Position numbers and translations under genes: made by a program. From an uncultured Bacilli bacterium (GTDB lineage: Bacteria; Bacillota_I; Bacilli_A; RF39; UBA660): a stretch of 35,110 nucleotides of DNA. The DNA lies in assembly GCA_934085875.1 (NCBI GenBank), contig CAKOHQ010000008.1, forward strand, positions 1 through 35,110. Direction: 5' to 3'. Below, piece by piece: positions 31,677 through 35,110 of this stretch (within the stretch, counting starts at the first letter, position 1; every line of letters begins with the position of its first letter). Below the pieces are notes generated by a model. The model was not told where the DNA came from. It made no database searches and was given only the letters and a program-made list of their open reading frames with translations.

Positions 31677-32197
31677 CAAATGGTAAAGGTAGTATCGAAC
31701 TTGTTACAGGTACATATAACGTAACTGCTGTTGCAGGTGGTTATGATTCTTCTACACTTTCACCAACTAGTGTTAATATAGTTGATGGTGTTGAAACCTA
31801 TGCATTTACAATAAGTGCTAAAGGAACTTTAACACTTCATGTAACAGACACTGGGGATGCTAATACTGGAATAGATATTTTTGGTGCTAAATTTGTTAGA
31901 ACCGACAGTACAGGAACAATTATAGGTACAGAGATAACAACTGATCAAGAAGGTAATGCTGTATTTAGCAATGTTCCTTATGCAGCATCTGATAGTAATC
32001 CGATATATTATAAACAAATATCAAGCGATGGTAGTCATACTTTTGATGACGGTGTAAAATCTATAACTATGACTGAAGAAACACAAACGATAGAAATAAT
32101 AAATCCAACGGCACCAGAAAGGAACTTTACATTAATGGATGCTAGTTTCACTAATATACCAATTATAGATGGACAAATAATAGTAGATAATAATTAA
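31652..32197 (+). CDS. SpaA/carboxypeptidase-regulatory-like protein
   Basis: A 181-residue protein with two apparent beta-sandwich repeats: GKGSIELVTGTYNVTAVAGGYDSSTLSPTSVNIVDG (about 12-50) and a longer module GTLTLHVTDTGDANTGIDIFGAKFVRTDSTG..TTDQEGNAVFSNVPY (about 57-115), the typical T-D-x-x-G-x-A-x-F motif of prealbumin-like folds. It has no signal peptide and a slightly more balanced codon use than its AT-rich neighbours. GGGAGG (about 31635-31640) precedes the ATG, which lies inside the previous gene. It belongs with the other signal-less structural-type proteins of this island. Confidence 0.65.
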   Translation: MARHTIPITNGKGSIELVTGTYNVTAVAGGYDSSTLSPTSVNIVDGVETYAFTISAKGTLTLHVTDTGDANTGIDIFGAKFVRTDSTGTIIGTEITTDQEGNAVFSNVPYAASDSNPIYYKQISSDGSHTFDDGVKSITMTEETQTIEIINPTAPERNFTLMDASFTNIPIIDGQIIVDNN

Positions 32198-32198
32198 T

Positions 32199-32230
32199 AA
32201 AGAAGCAAAATATTTGTTTCTTTTGTTTTG
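32199..32230 (+). terminator. Terminator after the second surface island
   Basis: AAAGAAGCAAA (32199-32209) pairs with TTTGTTTCTTT (32213-32223), with one G-T pair and a 3-base loop, then a T-rich tail. Confidence 0.8.
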
Positions 32231-32687
32231 AATTTTGAAGAAGTAATAGTGTTAATAAAAAATAAATCAAATAGTATGATATAAAAAATAAATATTTAAA
32301 CTATCTAGTAGAAAATAAATGTAGTTTTAGATAATGGTGCTAGTGTTCTTTATTAAAAAATTCTTTACTATGAATTACGTTAATATAGGTTTGTATGATA
32401 GAAAAATATTACATTTAGTAGGTTGTAGATATATAAATAATTGCATTGCTCTATTTTTATTGAATAATAATATAGAATATGCAGAAATCACTTTATATAA
32501 TCATAATATAAAATTAAATAATGGTTACTTTATATTAAATCCAAAAAAGTCTATTAAATTAAAAGCAAGTTGTTAGGTAAAGGTGCATTATTCTTTGAAA
32601 CTTGGGGAGAAAATTTGAATATAATTTGTTTTTTTAATTCTTAAATCACATTAAAAAAATAAGTTCATTACTATTGCAGTAGGATTA
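32231..32687. other. AT-rich gap with one doubtful reading frame
   Basis: The interval holds an 68- to 80-codon + strand frame ending at 32576 (starts at 32334 or 32370), whose peptide NNNIEYAEITLYNHNIKLNNGYFILN looks weakly beta-like. No ribosome binding site precedes either start, so it is probably spurious or a remnant. No RNA gene, repeat or insertion element was recognised. Confidence 0.45.
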
Positions 32688-32840
32688 GTGAAAGTACAAC
32701 TTAAAAAATTCATTAAAGTGGTTTTCATTTTATTATGTTTAACACCATATAATTTTGGTATAGATATTAATGACATTGTTGTAATTATGTATTTAATTTT
32801 TATTTTTTTAGTTTCTTTTATTCCTTTACGATTGGATTAA
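32688..32840 (+). CDS. Possible 50-residue membrane peptide
   Basis: A GTG-started frame, preceded by AGGA at short spacing, encodes about 50 residues with two hydrophobic stretches (FIKVVFILLCLTPY and IVVIMYLIFIFLVSFI). It ends inside the 3' part of the convergent XRE gene, overlapping it by 23 bases. It could be a small membrane peptide or chance; AT-rich sequence readily yields such frames, so confidence is low. Confidence 0.25.
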   Translation: MKVQLKKFIKVVFILLCLTPYNFGIDINDIVVIMYLIFIFLVSFIPLRLD

Positions 32841-34542
32841 AATTTTCAATAGCCTCAACTAATTTTGGATGTTTTATTACGAAGTGAATAGTTGGATTAG
32901 AATTTTTAGATAAAACTACATAATTATTTTTTAATATTGTAACTGTTATGTTTTTAAATGTTCTATAATTTTCATAATTAATATGATAATTGCTATGTTT
33001 TTTCGCAAAATCGTTTGTTTGTTTTAAATGTTCTATATATTCCTTATAGGTATAAGTAATTGTTTTATCTAAAAATAAATTGTTTAATGAAAGTGATGGA
33101 GTTTCCTCCTTAAATTCATATTCTTTTATTTTATAAATATAATCATCTAAACAATTATTTTCAATAATGGATTTTATATTGTTAAATTTATTTTGTTTAT
33201 ATTTAAGAATTTTATTAATATTAGAATTTGTTATCTTATTTCTTTTTAATATTTTAATTAACAGTTCATCATTTATTGTAAATAAGGGTAGAGAAGAAAG
33301 AAATCTTTTTCTATCACTTATTATTTTTTCATCATTTTTTATAAATAATTCAAATTCATTTATTTTATCTTCTTTATATATTTCCATAAGAGGTTTTGCT
33401 TTTTTTAAAATTAAATCAGTTTTCTCTTTGTAATATTCTAATTCTTTTTTATTAGTTGTTAAATAATACATTCCTTTATTATGATGTCCTTTAATACATT
33501 CTCCACTTAGTGCTACAACTTCTGAAAAATAATCAAGATTGTTATATATGTTTGTTTTATTATCTTTAAAATAGTATGGTGATATTTGTCCTGTCATATA
33601 GATTGGTATCCAGCTTTCAAGTCCTAACATCATTTCGTTGAATGGTCTATCAAGATTGTGAATGATATTCAAATGATGTCCTTTTTTTAAACACAAGGCT
33701 ATAGCGAACATCCATTTTTTTCCAAATTCAATATCTTTTGCCATATCTTCCATAGGCATATTGTTATACATAAATATATCTTCTTTTGATTTAGATAAAA
33801 CAGTTGCTTTAAAGAAATTTAATTCTCCTTCTTTCATTTCTTCTAAACCGTAGTAGCGTTTACTCTTTGGTCTATAAAATGGAATTGATGGTACTTTTAA
33901 TTCATCAAATTTTATAGCCTTTATATAATCATCTAAATTAAATGAATCTAAATGATGTAGAAACTCTGCTATTTGACTTTTTGTATGTGTTGTTTCATTT
34001 ATTAACCAATAGAATAAAGTATTTATGAATTTTGTTTCTACTAATTCTTTTTTATCACAACCGATGATAGTAGATAAAGTACTTATGTCTTCTGGACTAT
34101 TATATTTTAAAAAAATATAAGAACAGATTTTATTTGCAAATTCAATTGGATTTGATGGTTTGGCTTTGCCATATCTAATTCTTGAAATGTGTGATGCATC
34201 AAAAACTATATATTTTGCCATCTTATTAGTATTTATTTTTAATAATGTGATTAATGTATTTAAATTATTGCTAAGTGTTTCATAGTTAAAATCATTATTT
34301 ATTATAGTTGCATTAAAATCATTTAATATTTTATCATAAGTTAAATTTTTATTATTATCTTGTGAAATTTTATATATTGCCGTTGTTAATTTATTTATTT
34401 GTTCACTATTCTTTAGTGGTGTTCTTTCACCATTTCTATATCTACTTATAACTGATTCTGATAGACCTGATTCATTTGATATTTTTTTAGAAGAACAATT
34501 TAATTCTTTTAAATATTTATTTAAAACATCTTTAAATTTCAT
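32818..34542 (-). CDS. Large XRE-type regulator with two HTH-like segments
   Basis: A 574-residue protein. Residues 1-55 form an XRE/Cro helix-turn-helix (ISNESGLSESVISRYRNGERTP), and residues 95-145 contain a second similar segment (MAKYIVFDASHISRIRYGKAKPS). The remaining ~400 residues are helical, hydrophilic and unassigned, with a central block MLGLESWIPIYMTGQISPYYF; a role as ligand- or protein-sensing domain is possible. AAAGGAATG precedes the ATG. It is transcribed divergently from a membrane-anchored protein with its own strong promoter, so it may control that gene or itself. No enzymatic motif is visible. Confidence 0.75.
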   Translation of the reverse strand: MKFKDVLNKYLKELNCSSKKISNESGLSESVISRYRNGERTPLKNSEQINKLTTAIYKISQDNNKNLTYDKILNDFNATIINNDFNYETLSNNLNTLITLLKINTNKMAKYIVFDASHISRIRYGKAKPSNPIEFANKICSYIFLKYNSPEDISTLSTIIGCDKKELVETKFINTLFYWLINETTHTKSQIAEFLHHLDSFNLDDYIKAIKFDELKVPSIPFYRPKSKRYYGLEEMKEGELNFFKATVLSKSKEDIFMYNNMPMEDMAKDIEFGKKWMFAIALCLKKGHHLNIIHNLDRPFNEMMLGLESWIPIYMTGQISPYYFKDNKTNIYNNLDYFSEVVALSGECIKGHHNKGMYYLTTNKKELEYYKEKTDLILKKAKPLMEIYKEDKINEFELFIKNDEKIISDRKRFLSSLPLFTINDELLIKILKRNKITNSNINKILKYKQNKFNNIKSIIENNCLDDYIYKIKEYEFKEETPSLSLNNLFLDKTITYTYKEYIEHLKQTNDFAKKHSNYHINYENYRTFKNITVTILKNNYVVLSKNSNPTIHFVIKHPKLVEAIENFNPIVKE

Positions 34543-34633
34543 AATACACCATTCCTTTGAAAATATTATACAACATCTATTTAATAATAAAAATAACTTT
34601 CCATCAAAAACATTGCCTTTGCGGGAAAGAGTG

Positions 34634-34662
34634 TTGTTATTTTAAAAACATAAAATTATAAT
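34634..34662 (+). promoter_or_regulatory. Strong vegetative-type promoter
   Basis: TTGTTA (34634-34639), a 17-base spacer and a perfect TATAAT (34657-34662) precede GGAGAGGAGAG, just upstream of ATG 34682. CTTTCC/GGAAAG in inverted orientation (about 34601-34629) lies upstream of it. Confidence 0.75.
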
Positions 34663-34681
34663 ATTGTATAGGAGAGGAGAG

Positions 34682-35110
34682 ATGTTTTATTTTAAAAATT
34701 GGAAAATTAAATATTCCTAAAAAGGAAACGATTATAATTGCTGTAGTTGCACTTTTACTTCTTCTATATCCAGTTTTTACAAAAAATCATAAAAATATTG
34801 GAAAGAAAATATTTGATAATTCAGATAAAAACATAAAAATTGTTAAATCAGAAGCAAGTCAGATAGAATTTGAAGATTTTAGTAATGGTGATATTACTCT
34901 TAAAAAGCCAAAGGGATGGAAAGTTATTACAGCCGGAACTAAAGACCAATATTCAATTAGAGTATATGATCCTAATAATTCTATGTATCAAATATTTTTA
35001 AATTTAAAGACATCAGGATATACAAAATCTGCAGATTCTAAAAAGTATTGGCAAGATACTATGCCAAGTAGTCCTATGGCTCAACTACCTTATATAGAAG
35101 AAAAAACAAC
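34682..35110 (+). CDS. Membrane-anchored protein, frameshifted start, 3' end outside the window
   Basis: The main frame from about 34695 encodes KIGKLNIPKKETIIIAVVALLLLLYPVF, a basic tail and an N-terminal membrane anchor, followed by a hydrophilic domain (ITLKKPKGWKVITAGTKDQYSIRVYDPNN) that continues beyond the window. It has no ATG. The only well-placed start, ATG 34682 behind the strong ribosome binding site GGAGAGGAGAG, gives MFYFKNWKIKYS and stops after 12 codons. Removing one A from the five A at 34694-34698 joins the two into MFYFKIGKLNIPKKE. This may be a real frameshift (pseudogene or phase-variable tract), a programmed shift or a base-calling error. I do not recognise the family with certainty. 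Confidence 0.55.

Noticed and set aside
1..35110. Possible reassignment of TGA (mycoplasma code) suggested by very low GC
   Set aside because: TGA ends engB, mtaB, recU and the holin-like gene at family-typical lengths, and Trp is encoded by TGG, so the standard bacterial code applies.
1..35110. CRISPR array, tRNA or rRNA genes, insertion sequences
   Set aside because: No regularly spaced identical repeats with unique spacers, no cloverleaf or rRNA-like sequence and no transposase or terminal inverted repeats were recognised. The only spaced repeats are the two antitoxin RNA units.

Overview
The window looks like chromosome from a very AT-rich Bacillota, probably a gut-type Bacilli or a relative of the Erysipelotrichales/Mollicutes branch. 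Supporting signs are the codon bias to AAA/AAT/TTA, Firmicutes-style gene neighbourhoods (recU-PBP1, rnc-smc, ftsY-ylxM), and TGA and TAA both used as stops. Cell-wall genes (class A PBP, MurE with the meso-DAP type DNPR motif) rule out a true mycoplasma. A Cse60-like gene and a set of signal-peptide-less surface-type proteins suggest a spore former; this is inference. Taxonomy was not tested.

Layout. 1-3979: one tightly packed + strand run with the 3' end of a RhuM-like gene, rbgA, a conserved-looking gene split by an in-frame TAA, rnhB, ftsY and ylxM. 4024-7451: the - strand recU-PBP1 pair. 7559-12765: engB, two tandem pseudopilin-like genes, rnc and smc. 12766-17880: a first surface-protein island. 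It holds a secreted protein with an unusual leader (11-G tract, alternative hairpins) and a compositionally distinct 3' segment, then a DUF11-like protein, a beta-helix adhesin-like protein and a second, inverted DUF11-like gene. 18133-19995: accessory genes, including an RNHCP protein, a decayed type III toxin-antitoxin locus (promoter, two ~50-nt RNA repeats, terminator, toxin with a nonsense codon) and an ASCH protein. 20053-27874: housekeeping genes murE, mtaB, an RnfC/RnfD-like pair, cse60, a holin-like membrane protein, lgt and trxB. 27939-32197: a second surface island with a collagen-like protein, a paralogue of the beta-helix protein and two small proteins that may have a prealbumin-like fold. 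32818-35110: a large XRE-type regulator divergent from a truncated membrane-anchored protein whose start is out of frame.

The most interesting pattern joins the two islands. Several large proteins that look like surface or coat material (collagen-like, beta-helix, DUF11) have no signal peptide, yet a CATAnnnTA box lies just upstream of the ribosome binding site of most of them and of cse60. In Bacillus that is the -10 shape of mother-cell sigma factors (SigE/SigK). A reasonable hypothesis is that they are spore-surface proteins assembled from the mother-cell cytoplasm. The other candidates worth following are the broken type III TA module, the possible switch (poly-G plus terminator/antiterminator) upstream of the 638-residue secreted protein, and the possibly diversified 3' segment of that same gene.
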